This document shows, piece by piece, positions 10,510 to 21,982 of a stretch of DNA of 64,000 nucleotides (position 1 is the first letter of the stretch; the number at the start of each line of letters is the position of its first letter). The DNA is from Molossus alvarezi (taxonomy: Eukaryota > Chordata > Mammalia > Chiroptera > Molossidae): contig CM073886.1 of the NCBI GenBank assembly GCA_037176705.1, forward strand, positions 91,671,501-91,735,500, written 5' to 3'. A program made the translations under genes and the position numbers. Below the pieces are notes generated by a model that was not told where the DNA came from, did no database searches, and saw nothing but the letters and a program-made list of their open reading frames with translations.

Positions 10510-10725
10510 GAAGTTAAGGGGTCGGTATTATTTTAAGTAAGTACTAGCTACTATTTTTAACTGTAGCACTTATTAAGCAGCATTAGCACCTTTAATCATC
10601 AGGACATTCCAGTGAGTTAGGGATTATTAGCTATTTTTTATAGATGAGAGAACAGGGCTAGAGAACATAAGTAACTTCCCAAACTCTCACACCACTGTGT
10701 GAGGAGGAAGTTACTGTCTTCCAGA
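10510..10725 (-). mobile_element. MIR SINE
   Basis: The plus strand holds TTTTTTATAGATGAGAGAAC then AGAACATAAGTAACTTCCCA. This is the complement of the MIR core (AAGTTACTT...CTCATCTRTAAAA). Confidence 0.65.
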
Positions 10726-12829
10726 ATCCTGAGGTGTCTGAGAACAAGAGGAGTGAGGTGAACCACGGTCCTGGCAGGGAGCTCAGCGGTGGGATGAGGG
10801 AGAGTGCTCTCTTCCACGTCACCTACTGGAGCAGAGGCGGCAACAGACATCATTGGCTGTTCTCTCTCTGCTGGCCTCTTAGCTGACGACAGTAAGGAAA
10901 GCAGAAGGTACAGTATGGAAGCAGTATCTAGCTCCAGGCCTCAAGATCTACATTCAGTCTTGACCGGTGTTTTGATGACATCAGAAGAGTTCTCCTTTAG
11001 CCATTCCAAAAACAGGAGAGCAGGGCCTGCTCCCATCAGGCAATAGAGTCCACAAGACTCCGCCCACACTCCTCTCCTCTCACAGGGATACTGGCACTTT
11101 TCTAACATTTGCTTTGATTTTGCGTACATCCCTCCCCCTTCTTTGGAATTATGGAATCCACATTATGACATACCAAATTTGCTATTCTTTATTCTGCTGT
11201 TCTTATGAGATGACCACTGTCTGGCAGCAAATGCATCTGCAGATGGCCCTTCTATGCAGTCCTTCTGCATGCATTGCCCTGGAATTTGGTGATGCTCTTA
11301 GATGGGGTACTCAAATGAATATTTTGCTTATAATCTTAAAACAGCCATGCCACACTAGTTGTTTCTTCCATCTTCCCATTCAGTGATGCCTTAGAGGCTC
11401 CTCAAGCATGCAGGGTTTTCCTTGCCTTCTTCAAGTGTTTCCAGACATTTGATGCACTACCTCATCCTATTCTGAAGTTACCCGTGATTCCTAGTAAATC
11501 CAACATCTGTAGGTTCATATCAAAGCTGTTCATGGTGATTAGTAAGATCCCCTAATGAAACTGATTCAATTGGTAGAATTTCTTTAACGTTCAATCTTTT
11601 GAAAATGACATCATTTAAGAAAACAGCATTAGCACTTTTCCCCTCATACAAAGTCTCATAAGGAATTCCAAATAATTGACTGACAAAAGCATGAAGTGGT
11701 TAAATATTTCACTATTTATAAGCACAAATTGAGCACTATGGATTTAACACAGTACTCATGTAACTACTACCTATCAAGTCTTTGAAATAAATATTACAAT
11801 TCCTTTCAATAATAAATCTCCCTTTGTTCCACTGTCTTTCAAGTTTCATTTTAGGCTGCTTTATTTCTTTTTCTTCCTAAAGTATTTTAGTCATGGGGAG
11901 ATCTGCCCAGACTTGGTGTTAAATCGGCAGAGTGAGGAAATTACCCACGGCCACTTTCCTGCCCACCTGCTCAGATACACCGAGGCGAGCCTGCTGATAC
12001 ACAGAGCTCTCAGTCCAGTTTCCCTACCTCCAACAGGCTTCACTGCCTGGTTCTCCATGCTGTACCTTGTTCATCAGAGGAGGCATCCCGCGCTCCTGTT
12101 TATTGCCTGTTTCCCTGGGAGAACTGCCATGACCCCGAGAACAAATCTAACCATAATGCTGCTATTATTACCAGGGTTCTTGTGTCTCTGGTCTCCAAAT
12201 GCTCTGTGGCACTCCCCCCCCCCAAACCCCCTACATTGTCTTGTGGCTTCCTGGAATTTCCTGGGAACACAGCAAGTGAAAAGAAAATCCAGCAGTTCCT
12301 GCCTCACACAGCAGTAATGAGACCCAGAGAGGGATGTCTTCCCCATTTGCTAGTTGGTGGAGGACCTAAGATGTGAGGGAACTGACTGCAAGGGGAAGAA
12401 AGGAACTCGTGGCCTGTATCAGACAGTCTGTTTCAAGAGGCCAGGGTGCAATGGGGATATGCAGGTGCTGATGTAAAGAAATTCCTTTCAGTAGAGGACA
12501 CTCCTGGTTTCCAGGAGTTTTCTGCTTTTTGGTTTTGTGGTGAATATTCATTTTATCCTACATCTTCATAGGAAACTAATAAAAAAATGAGAAAACGCTA
12601 CACTGGAGGCTGCTATTTAGATGCCACTTTGAACTAGGAAACTTTTACATAAATGGTTAAAGATGAACAATTTTACGTGTATTCCAGTGATAAACTGTGT
12701 GGCATGTTTCATTTATTTATTTATATCCCAACTTACCTAGAAAGAATTTAGGAAAGTAAGGTAGGAAGCTGCAAACCTGAGGAAGACCAAGGTGGTTAAC
12801 TACTTGCTGTGTCATAAAACTGTTCCAAA
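10726..12829. other. No gene identified
   Basis: Moderately GC-rich stretches (10,700-11,400 and 11,900-12,400) contain open frames up to 134 codons. None resembles a known protein, has a plausible splice context or shows coding-like structure. A C-run lies near 12217. Some of it may be very old repeat. Confidence 0.4.
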
Positions 12830-13600
12830 AAACAGTCAATTATATTGATAAATTTAAAATATTGATATCTTTTTGAACTTCATTATAAGAAAACACAAAC
12901 AAGAGACAACTCAGAGAGAGGAAAAAGAGATCTGCGAATACTATAAGCAAATGGTCAACATCTACAATTAATTCTACAAAAAATTTTTGAAAGACAAATA
13001 TCCAACAGAAGAATGAACAATGATTTTGAACACACAATTCCCCAAAGAGAAAACCAAAATGGCCAACAAATATAAGAAAAGTGCTCAACTTCACCAGAAA
13101 TTAGGAAAATTAAAATTAAAACAAGATACTATATCACACCAATGACACTGGGAAAAATGTAAAAGTCTAACAATACCAAGTGGAAAAACAATATGGAACA
13201 AAAACAAGAATTTCATAAACCATCGAGGGGAGGTATAACTAGGCACAATCATTCTGGAAAGCTATTTGGCAAGATTTGGTAAAAATGACACATATATCAA
13301 TGGATTCACAGTACTACTTTTAGGTTTGTATGTGCCTAAGATAGTATCATACACAAATGTTCATTTTAGCAACATTTTATGGTAGTAGCAAAAGATTGGA
13401 AACAATCCAAGTGTTCATCAATAGGAGATTTGACAAATACTTTTTTGTTCATTGATATAATGTAATACTATGCAGCAATAAAACTAAAGCCATCTCTCTC
13501 TCTCTCTCTCAAAAATTTCTTCCAAAGTATGTTAAATAAGAAAAGGGCTGCAGAAATATATGCAGTAAAGAATGATACACAGAGCATTGTTAAATTACAA
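12830..13600 (+). mobile_element. Old L1 3' fragment (ORF2 end)
   Basis: Diverged L1 text: AACAAATATAAGAAAAGTGC, TATCACACCAATGACACTGG, GGAAACAATCCAAGTGTTCA, CAATAGGAGATTTGACAAAT and CTATGCAGCAATAAAACTAA. This is the C-terminal part of ORF2 in the sense direction. Many stops are present. Confidence 0.75.
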
Positions 13601-16195
13601 AAAATGTTAAAGCAACAATGTTATATTTTGTTTACTATACTCGTATATGTAGCAAAAGAATAAAACACAAATTGGAAGAAAGATTCTAAGTTTAGGATAA
13701 TGGTAACCTCCATCCCATCTGGGTCTTAGAGGACAGAGAGGATTGAGATAGTAAAGTGAAGAGTAATGGACATATTGAGCAAAGAAAATAATGGAAACCA
13801 AACAGCATGTTGGGAAAGGGTATGGTGTTTGGTGAGCAAAATGCATAATGTTTGACTAAAGCAGAGAAGCTTTAGTTAAGACTCTACAGCCTTAGCTAGT
13901 TCTAGGTCAAACAGGTATAGCTATATACATATTTATGATACAATGTATATATCCTCTAGAAGACAAATGGTCTGGGAAAGAACAGATTCTACTTTAAAAA
14001 TAAAAATTTGAGCAGAAATGTCCAAAAAAATATACCTTAGCTTTAATTTCTTTATGAACTAAACTTTAAGTAGACAGTCCCTGGTTTACTTGTATCACTG
14101 GCCCACATCTTTCTACTATTCATTGCATGCTGACTAAATTGGTGTCCATAATTCAATTCTAGCCCCCTGGATACATTTTTTTCAACAGGTTTTTAAATAG
14201 GCCAAGCAAGTCTCATTCAGAGTAAGTCTCATGCTTATCTCAGCAATTTTAAAAGAATGTTTTGAAGCTGCTTTTAAAACCTGTGTTAATGATCTATTGG
14301 TTGTTTCTAAGGTTTTCCAGCTACTAAACCATCAGTGAACTAATAAAGTGAAGAGATTATACAACTTGAGGACAATCCTATTATTATTGGACTAATCTCC
14401 TATATTTCTCCTTGATTCAGAGAAAATTATCAAGATAAAAACGTAACCACTCCAATTTTCTCAACTAGCATTGTAAGAGACTTATCATTCAAGTCATTTC
14501 CCAATCATTTTCTAAAATCTAAGTAAGCAACAAAACACCTTGTTAACCAAGTGGTTAATGTTTACTGTACCAAGGATACACAGTTTTCATCAATATGATT
14601 CTGTTTTTGTACACTTTAGTGCATACCAGGGCCAAATAAAGACATTTTAATGTGGGCAATTACTGGGGCTTTCATAAAGGGACATTTTGACTTGACCTTA
14701 AATAAGAGCTATTAAATTTCCAAATTGAGGGGGGGGGAAGTGCATGTTATATATGAAAGAGATATCCTCATAGTTCCCTGAGCCCCTTCCTCCCTGAGCC
14801 AACTACCCTCTGCACAAAGATGGCAATCAAAGATGCAGGAAGATCAGAAATTAGAGTGAGGGTCAAAGGTAAAGTACAATTCATGGATAGGATGAGATGA
14901 GCATGGACCATTATCTGGAGACAAACTATAACAAGGAGGTCATCTTTACTTTCTCATCTTAGAAAGGGCTATTCTAGGGGAAACTTCTACTTGCTTGCTG
15001 ATAATTTACTTCACTTCAATAGTCTGCACCTCAAAATCTGATTGTTTTTCAAGTTACCATTCGCTTTCTTTTAAAAAAGAGAGATTTGGCTGCTAAATAG
15101 TGGAACGTTTTCCCACTTAAGTATCAAAAGGAGAGAAGCCCTTCTTTATATATGGTCCTGATTATGCATTTATTATGCAGTGGAATGTAGTATATTTGTA
15201 GACACAGTATTAGCTCTGTTCTCAAGCTACAGACTGTACAGAAAATTAACTACTGCTAACTGTTCCCTCTCAGAAAATTATTTCATATGTTTATCATAAA
15301 ACTGATGATTTTAGGGGACCAGGCCATTATCTCCTTAACTGCTAGTTATAACAGACTTCTGGCACTTACAATATATGATGTACAATACATGCAATACAGT
15401 TGTAACATTTTCAAACAACCCAGAAATGAAGAAAATGAATGCACCTGGTAGTTGATGTCATTGGGAAAATCTATTGCACACACAACTTGCCAATATCTCT
15501 TTTGAAAATAGCAATTTTATAGTTTGATGAGGCTTTGACCAAGTTGTCACATTCAAAGCATATACTGCAGAGGTAAATTTTATGATTCTAAATTATTATA
15601 AAGATTAACACTCATATTTATGTGAAGTTCAAACGTTTATATTAAATACAGCCCCAACTTAATACTGTCTCAGTATTACATGTGGTTTATTTACTGAATT
15701 CTATTTAAAATATGCACATAATTACAGGTGATTTCCATTATAAGTATTGAAATGACTCTTCTAAACTTGTAATTCTTTTGTATGAGAAAAGAAAACTTCT
15801 GCTCAGTTTAGGGATACCTAGAAACTGGCCTCCTCCATTCTACTTATTCCTTAAACAAACATGTGTGGTTTCTGCTATCACTAAGTATCTCTGAGTCCCT
15901 GTGGCAAACATATTTATATAGGAGATGAAAGATTTGACAGATGAAAGACAAAAGAAATTTAGTCCTTATTAGGACTCTAGTGATCCTATTCAACAACTGA
16001 GGTGATTCTGGCCTTTTAAGTGTCACTTTTAAGGGTACTATTCCAGGAGTGTGAAAGCACTCAACTCCTTTTTTAAAGAAAGGTGTAGTAAGTAATTCAT
16101 GAGTAAATAAAAATATGAGCGCTACATTTTGTTTGAGGTTGAGTGACTGGATGGAGGGCAACTGTCAGTCAGACAAGTGCTAATCACAGCTCCCA
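13601..16195. other. Long unique stretch, no gene seen
   Basis: AT-rich non-repetitive DNA upstream of the CpG island, with a poly-G run near 14728. If the island drives a minus-strand transcript this would be its first intron. I see no exon with convincing splice sites. Confidence 0.4.
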
Positions 16196-16310
16196 CGGTG
16201 CTGAACGCTTAGTCTTGTTACAATCATTTTTCCTCGTGGTGCCTCAGCTGTCTAGTCTATAAAATGGGATAATTGAATAGTAACCTGCCTACACAATGCT
16301 CCTTTGAAGT
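16196..16310 (+). mobile_element. MIR-like fragment
   Basis: GTGCCTCAGCTGTCTAGTCT followed by ATAAAATGGGATAATTGAAT matches the MIR core (CCTCAGTTT...CTGTAAAATGGGGATAAT). It lies just outside the CpG island. Confidence 0.55.
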
Positions 16311-16958
16311 TCACTAATGAATGCTCTCCCGGATGCACATAAAACTATTAGATGCTACAAAAATAAGGAATACGACTTCTGAAGGAAGACGGTTAGGAAG
16401 CATGCTAGAGCTCATCAAAGGGCCGTGAGCCCCCCGCCCCTCCCCCCGCGCCCCGCCGTCTCCGAGCTTACTTGGGACCTCCGCGCACAGCCTGCACCCC
16501 CCGCGCGCGGCTGCCACCAGCGCGGCTGCGGCGCCGACATCGAAACGGACCAGACAAAAGGCAGTGGGTCTGGGCAGAGGGGACGGGCCGCGGCCGCGTG
16601 TGTGCCGACCCCCGCGCTCCCACGAGATGAAGCGGGGCGCACTGCAGCTCCGACCTGGCGGGCGCCTCACCCCGAGCCGGCGCCCCGCAGCCTGCCGCCC
16701 GGCTCACGTTTCCTGCCCCGTGTAATTCCACCCGCCGCCGGGTCGCGCCCTGGGGCCGCCGCGGAGCCGCAGGTGCGAAAGTTAAGCCGCCGCCGCATCA
16801 CCTGAGGCCCGGCTGGGCGGTGGGAGGCGGCCGCGCACCCAGCCTCGCCCTCGGTGCGTCCGCCCGAGCGCGGGGTCCGAGCCGCCGGCGGCAGGCAGGG
16901 CCGGGCCCAGGCCGGAGCCCAGGGGAGGCCGCGCCCGCCACGCCCGCCGCCGGCCCTT

Positions 16959-16961
16959 ACC
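16959..16961 (-). other. Candidate 5' splice site, minus strand
   Basis: The minus strand reads GGGCGCAG/GTAAGGGC, close to the mammalian donor consensus. It would end a first exon lying within 16961 to about 17400. Confidence 0.5.
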
Positions 16962-17163
16962 TGCGCCCCGCCCCGCTGCTCCGGCCCCCCGCGCCCCGCC
17001 GCCCGCAGCCCCGCGGAGCGACGACTGGCGGCGGCGAAGCCGGTTCGGCGAGACGGGAAGCGACAGGAGCCAAACGCTGCGGAAAGCGCTCGAGCCGCGC
17101 GGTCGGGAGCCCGCGGCCTGGTTGTGGGAGCCCGGGCACTCCCTGCAGCCCCCGGCCCTGCTC

Positions 17164-17166
17164 ACC
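17164..17166 (-). other. Candidate 5' splice site, minus strand
   Basis: The minus strand reads CAGACGCGG/GTGAGCAG, a fair donor within the CpG island. Confidence 0.35.
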
Positions 17167-17440
17167 CGCGTCTGCGTCCAACGCGAGCCGCGCGTGGGCG
17201 GTGCCGCGCCCTGTCCCCGCGCAGACCCGCGAGCAGCGCGGAGGCGCCCCGCAGGCGAGCCCTGGGAAAGTTGCTCTCTCCCGCCACCCCTTCCCCAGGC
17301 AGCAGAAGTTGCCCCGTCATCCCCGTGGCCTCCCCCTGCCCGTCCTGAAATCCCGGGGCCCAGAGCCCACCTGCTGGGTCTATTCCACGGGCGTCCCCAC
17401 GATCCACCTCCACGCCTAAGGCTCTTCCCAAGGCAGCGCT

Positions 17441-17984
17441 ACTACCTTGAGTTTTCCCTTCGGACATTGCTCCCTAAGTTGCTTACCTTCTTGTGCCCAA
17501 GGTTCCACCTGTGCAACCCAGATTCCCCACCAAAAGGTTCTAGACTCCACCTTGACAGGTTCCAGTGAATAAAAGCTGAAGACCAGGGAAATCAAGGTAC
17601 TTATTCAGGGAGCGAGGGGGCCCCCTGAAGTAAATGTTGACTTGTTAGCAGTTGTAAACTCCAGATTCACAGCAATGAAAATAGATGATCAAAAGACTAT
17701 AAATAAGGTTTGGAATATAAAAAGCAAGTTTTATTAGTTGGCTTAAGGAAGGGGAGGGAAGTTAGGGGTGAACCTGGAAAAGGTGTATAGATTTTTCTGC
17801 CATACAGAAATTTCCATTTGCCTGAAGTGGCTTATTTGGAGTATTGTCCCAAGGAAAAGGGCCGTATGAAATAAGTTTCCTCCTGAAAATCTAATGAAAT
17901 CAATAACAAAACAAAACCAAGTCATTACAGGAAAAAAGACTAATATACTTTAAGAATAGTCATACAAAAATCCACAACAACAAC
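17441..17984. other. Island shore, no gene seen
   Basis: GC content falls off. No repeat or exon recognised. A (CAA)n tract lies at about 17978-17990. Confidence 0.45.
17485..17487 (-). other. Candidate 5' splice site, minus strand
   Basis: The minus strand reads GCACAAGAAG/GTAAGCAAC, a strong donor at the right-hand edge of the island. It would belong to an alternative first exon starting further right. Confidence 0.4.
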
Positions 17985-18183
17985 AACAAAAAAACTAGCA
18001 AACCAATTTCAGCAATGTAGAAAAAGCATTTTACAACATGACCAAGGGGGATGTATCTAAGGAATGCAAGGTTGGTTTAGCAAACAAATTTATCAATGTA
18101 ATACACTCATAATAGAAGTAAGGACAGAAACCACAGGATCATCTCGGTATATGAAGAAAAGGCATTTGATAAAATTTAGCATC

Positions 18184-18405
18184 TTATTTATTTATTTTTG
18201 TTAATGCTCTCCAGAGAATATTTTTCCATTTATTTTTAGAGGGAAAGGAGGGAGGAAGAGAGAGAGAGAGAGCTCAATGTGAAAGAAACACATTGATTGG
18301 TTGCCTCCCGTATGACCCTGACCAGGTATGTGCCCTTGACTGGAATAAAACCTGAGACCCTTTGGTCCACAGGCAGATACTCTGCTGAGCCAAACAGGTC
18401 AGGGC
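18184..18405 (-). mobile_element. VES SINE inside old L1
   Basis: The plus strand ends GCTGAGCCAAACAGGTCAGG. The 13-bp target duplication is AAAATTTAGCATC (18171-18183) against AAAATTTAACATC (18406-18418). Confidence 0.92.
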
Positions 18406-18509
18406 AAAATTTAACATCCTTTAATGATTAAAAAAACACTCAACAAACTAGGAATAGAAGAGACATTCCTCAACCTGATAAAGGGTACCTATTTAAAAAT
18501 ACTCCATTG

Positions 18510-18717
18510 GGCCAGAGTAGGTCAGTGGATTGAGCATCATCCCATGGACTGAGAGGTCCCGGTTGGATTCCTGGACAGGGCAGATGCAGGGTTTCAGGCT
18601 TGATCCCCAGTGGGGGAGTGCAGGAGGCAGAGGATCTAAGTATCTCTCAAAGATGTTTCTATAGCTCTCTCCCTTACCCTCTCTCTAAAAAATCAATAAA
18701 AACACATTTAAAAAACA
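18510..18717 (+). mobile_element. VES SINE inside old L1
   Basis: Diverged head GGGCCAGAGTAGGTCAGTGG, a CT-rich section and an A-rich tail. The flanking AAAATACTCC / AAAACACACC is a weak target duplication. Confidence 0.85.
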
Positions 18718-18880
18718 CACCGCAAAATGAACATTATACTGAATGGTGAAAGAATGAATACTTTCACCTAAAATCAGGACTAAGACAAGGATGTCCCCTC
18801 TTGCTACTTTTATGCAACACTGTACTGCAGGTTCTAGCCAGGGAAATTACACAAAGAAAGGCCACATTTGTAATAGTGAA

Positions 18881-19175
18881 CAGAGCAAAGAGAAGAAAGA
18901 ATTATTGAAGAAAACCAGGACCACAGTTTGCAGAACTCTCAGCTCAGTGGATAAACATTATCTATACCAACGGATATTACTGGATTTTTCAAAACACGTG
19001 AATTAGCAGATCTTGATAGCTTCCAGGGAGAAAAAGTAAATCATTTATGAAGATTCAAAAATTAGAACGGCATTGCACTTTTTGAGAAAAATATAAATAA
19101 AATAAATTCTGAGGGGAAAGACTTTTCAATCTAGAAATTAATAAAGTTATGAGGTTAAAAAATACTTTTTTTAAG
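18881..19175. other. Unassigned sequence
   Basis: No gene. May be further diverged repeat. Confidence 0.35.
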
Positions 19176-19375
19176 AGCCCTGGCCGGTTTGACTCAGTGG
19201 TTGGAGCATCGGCCTGCAGTCCAGAGAGACCTGGGTGCCTCAGTTGTGGTTTGTCCCCAGCCCTGGTTGGGTCGTGTGGGTGGCAGCCACTCGATGTGTC
19301 CCTTTCACGTTGATGTTTCTCTCTCTCTCTCTCTTCCTCTCTCTCCCTCCCACTCTATCTGGGGGGGGAGGGGGG

Positions 19376-19379
<4 letters not shown>
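19176..19379 (+). mobile_element. VES SINE with microsatellite tail
   Basis: Head AGCCCTGGCCGGTTTGACTC, a CT-rich run, and G-rich text where the A-tail is expected, running straight into a GT array. Confidence 0.9.

Positions 19380-19416
<37 letters not shown>
19380..19416. repeat. (GT)n microsatellite
   Basis: About 18 perfect units at the 3' end of a VES. Confidence 0.95.
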
Positions 19417-19418
<2 letters not shown>

Positions 19419-19539
19419 AGATATGCAACGTCTTAAATATCCTTTTCATGCATCTTTTCTCAGAAAACAATTGGAGAATGTGCTCCACTGCAACAAAGAG
19501 GTGATGGAGGGGGTCTGACAGAAGTGAAGTTTACACCCA

Positions 19540-19880
19540 AGCCAACTGTGATAGGCAGAGAGGTACCCAAAAGATGCCCACATCCCAATCCCTGCAACCT
19601 GTGAATATGTTACAGGACATAGCACATTGCAGTACATCACTGCTGGTGTAATTAGTTACCAACCCAAATAGGGAGAATATCCCAGATTGTCCAGGTAAAC
19701 CCAACCTAATTACATGATCTTGAGAAGCAGAAAACTTTCTCCAGCTGGAGTTGGAAAGATAAAATGGGAGATGTCAGAATGATTTAAAGCCTGAGAGAGT
19801 CTTGACCTTCAGTTGCTGGAGAGAACCACATGGAAAACACGAGAAAAGATGTGAGCAGCTTGTGGAAGCAAAAACCTGGC
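19540..19880 (+). repeat. Ancient interspersed repeat, family not named
   Basis: Phrases such as CCCTGCAACCTGTGAATATG, CAGATTGTCCAGGTAAACCC and TAATTACATGATCTTGAGA match a common old mammalian repeat whose name I cannot give with certainty. About 340 bp, diverged. Confidence 0.5.
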
Positions 19881-20214
19881 TGAATTTATGGTGCTCCTAA
19901 TGTTTAAGAAATGAATTTTTAGAGATATAAAGTTTATTACAAACAGGCCTGAAAGAAGATAAGACAAAAAGTCTTAATGCTTTCTAATTAAGGAATGTAA
20001 ATTATCATCCTGTTTCCTATGAAGCCACAGAATAAAGTCAGAGAAATGATAGGGTTGACAAATTTGGTAAATAACAACACAGGAGACTCAGTTCAAACAG
20101 AATTTTGAATAACACTTTAGTATAGAAATACTTCTACTAAAAAAATGTCTTGTTAGAAATTACAATCAAGTTGGTATTCTTCATTTACACAGCAACCTAA
20201 AGTGAACCGTCAGA
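19881..20214. other. Unique sequence, no gene seen
   Basis: No recognised feature. Confidence 0.45.
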
Positions 20215-20362
20215 ACAATGGTTCTGGACCTTGGCAGCACACTGGAATCTCCTGAGAGCTTGTGGGAATCCCCATGCCCATTGGCTCCCTGGTATTGCTG
20301 CGTCAGAATTTCTTGAGGGGGACAAGGAATGTATGGTCAAGGTTGAGAACCAGGGCCCTAGA
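20215..20362. mobile_element. hAT-type MITE (MER5-like)
   Basis: The left end CAATGGTTCTGGACCTTGGC and right end GGTTGAGAACCAGGG are imperfect inverted repeats of the CAGTGGTTCTCAACCTTGG kind, with interior text CACTGGAATCTCCTGAGAGC. Old and diverged. Confidence 0.6.
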
Positions 20363-21220
20363 GAGGAGTTAATTTGCACAAGTCGGGTGAATGAAAAACA
20401 ACCTCCCCTGTAAGCTTACAACCGGATGTGAAGAAACATAGTTTTCTATAATAAACATCTTAACAAATATTTAATTTTAAAGTTACAAATGAAGAGTATG
20501 ATTTTTAATATTTCAGGAAAGATCTTTTACTTTTTTGATAAAAAAACAAAAACTCAACTTCATGGTAATGAGATATTAAATAAGTACTGAGTTTAATTAC
20601 TAGATACTTGGTATATAAATATTTACTAATATTCTCTTTCATGTAATGGCTAGCTGAATACATTGCCATTTCAAAGTACCCATTTCAATATTATTTGAAT
20701 TGCCTGATAGTTGAGTTTTATTTTTTTTTAATTTATTAATTTGTTTTTGTTACAAATGTTTCTCATTTGTTGAGTTTTATAACCTCTGGCTTCAGTTATA
20801 GTTTCCAGCCAAGAGTGAAATAAATAATATGGGAATTATAACTTTCCCTACAAACTCCACACTGTGCTACAACTCATGCCAAGTGAGGTCTGAGCAGGAC
20901 ATTTAGGTGATCTGGAGGTATTTAGAAACAATAGGCTTGAGTTATTGGCATCATTTGCACAAAGGTGAAATTTGATATGGAGAGATCACCAAGAGAAGAG
21001 TAGAGAGTCATTAAAATATTCTAGGTTTAGGAGGCTGGGCAGAAGGAGAGTTAAAGAAGTTCCTGTTAGAACAATGAGAAAGGAACCGTAGGAATACCAT
21101 GTCATAGAAAGGCTTTCTATGAGAGCATGAACAAGTGGATAGTGCTGAAAGTGGCAAAGATGCTGAGGGAAATAACGAAAGGTCACTGGGTTTGCTGACT
21201 CATGAGGCAACATAAATAGC
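20363..21220. other. Unique AT-rich sequence, no gene
   Basis: No recognised gene or repeat. Confidence 0.45.
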
Positions 21221-21455
21221 TCAGTGGTGGGGCTTTGGAACCATGGTGTCCTTGCTTGAATCCCAGCTTTGCCACTTATAATTGTAAAATCTTAGGACAA
21301 GTTTCTTAATCTCTCTGTGCCTCAGTTTCTTCATCTGTGGATAGAGGTAATAACATTATAGAGTTATGAGATTTTAAAGATTTTATCCATGTAAAGTGCT
21401 TAAAATGATATCTGGCACACAGTAAGCATGTAGTAAATATCAGCTGTTATTGTTA
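21221..21455 (+). mobile_element. MIR SINE, near full length
   Basis: Clear MIR text: TAGCTCAGTGGTGGGGCTTT, CCAGCTTTGCCACTTATA, AATCTCTCTGTGCCTCAGTT, CTTCATCTGTGGATAGAGGT, AAAGTGCTTAAAATG and CTGGCACACAGTAAGCA, in the correct order. Confidence 0.92.
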
Positions 21456-21489
21456 GAATCATTGACAACCTTTAAGAAAACAATTTCTG

Positions 21490-21890
21490 CAGGGTAGTAC
21501 ATTAGTTAGGGCTCATTTCCATGGCATGAAAGAAACCTAACTTGAGTTGGCCCAAGGAAAATATTCATTAGTTAATAGGAATTAGGTCTATGATCATTTT
21601 ATGTATGGTTGGATCTAAGTGCTCAAATGATTCTCTTAGCAAGAGAGCACCATCTTTTAGCTCTATTTTTCTCTGTGTTGGCTTTATTTTTAGGCAAGAT
21701 CTGTTTATGTAGTGGCAAGATTGGCCACCAGTAGCTCCAGGCTTAAATTTAACCAGTTTAGGAACTACAATTGGAAAAAGAATCTCTTTCCCATTAGTTG
21801 CAGCAAAATTCTGGAACTGAGTCTCAGGATACAGACTTGGATTGCATGTCCAATCCACCAATTACTGTGACTAGGAGGAGGTAACTAGCA
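21490..21890 (+). repeat. Ancient interspersed repeat, family not named
   Basis: Phrases AATATTCATTAGTTAATAGG, TTTTTCTCTGTGTTGGCTTT, AAGATTGGCCACCAGTAGCT and CAGGCTTAAATTTAACCAG match a widespread old mammalian repeat that I cannot name safely. Confidence 0.45.
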
Positions 21891-21933
21891 GATGGGCTGG
21901 GTGAGTGTCATTTGCTCACCCATAAAAGTTGCT

Positions 21934-21982
21934 CTGTGTGTGTGTGTGTGGGGGGGGGGGGGGTTGGGCAGTAGGTGTTGGG
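21934..21982 (+). repeat. (TG)n then G14 tract, possible G-quadruplex
   Basis: About 8 TG units run into 14 consecutive G, followed by TTGGG and TTGGGAGGG. The plus strand has enough G-runs to fold a quadruplex next to a Z-DNA-prone stretch. Confidence 0.8.

Larger units (their letters stand above)
16420..17440. promoter_or_regulatory. CpG island, probable host-gene promoter
   Basis: About 1 kb of very GC-rich, CpG-dense DNA in an AT-rich window, with no SINE or L1 in it. It includes several GC boxes (for example around 16430-16460 and 16960-16980) and GCC/CGG runs. Islands like this normally mark promoters and first exons. On the minus strand there are strong donor-like sites at 17487, 17166 and 16961, and a weaker one at 16472. 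The plus strand has only poor ones, such as GCAG/GTGCGA near 16771. A minus-strand transcript heading to lower coordinates is therefore favoured, though a bidirectional promoter is possible. The overlapping open frames of 75-199 codons in all directions are what GC-rich DNA gives by chance. I could not identify the gene. Confidence 0.8.
17985..18880 (+). mobile_element. Old L1 ORF2 fragment with two VES insertions
   Basis: Sense L1 reverse-transcriptase region: AAGGAATGCAAGGTTGGTTT, ACACTCAACAAACTAGGAAT, ACTGAATGGTGAAAGAATGA, CTAAAATCAGGACTAAGACA and GTTCTAGCCAGGGAAATTA. Decayed by stops. Interrupted by VES copies at 18184-18405 and 18510-18717. Confidence 0.85.

Noticed and set aside
16425..17568. 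Overlapping open frames of 75-199 codons on both strands of the CpG island
   Set aside because: GC-rich DNA has few stop codons. The predicted products are low-complexity P/R/A/G-rich, overlap in several frames and show no domain.
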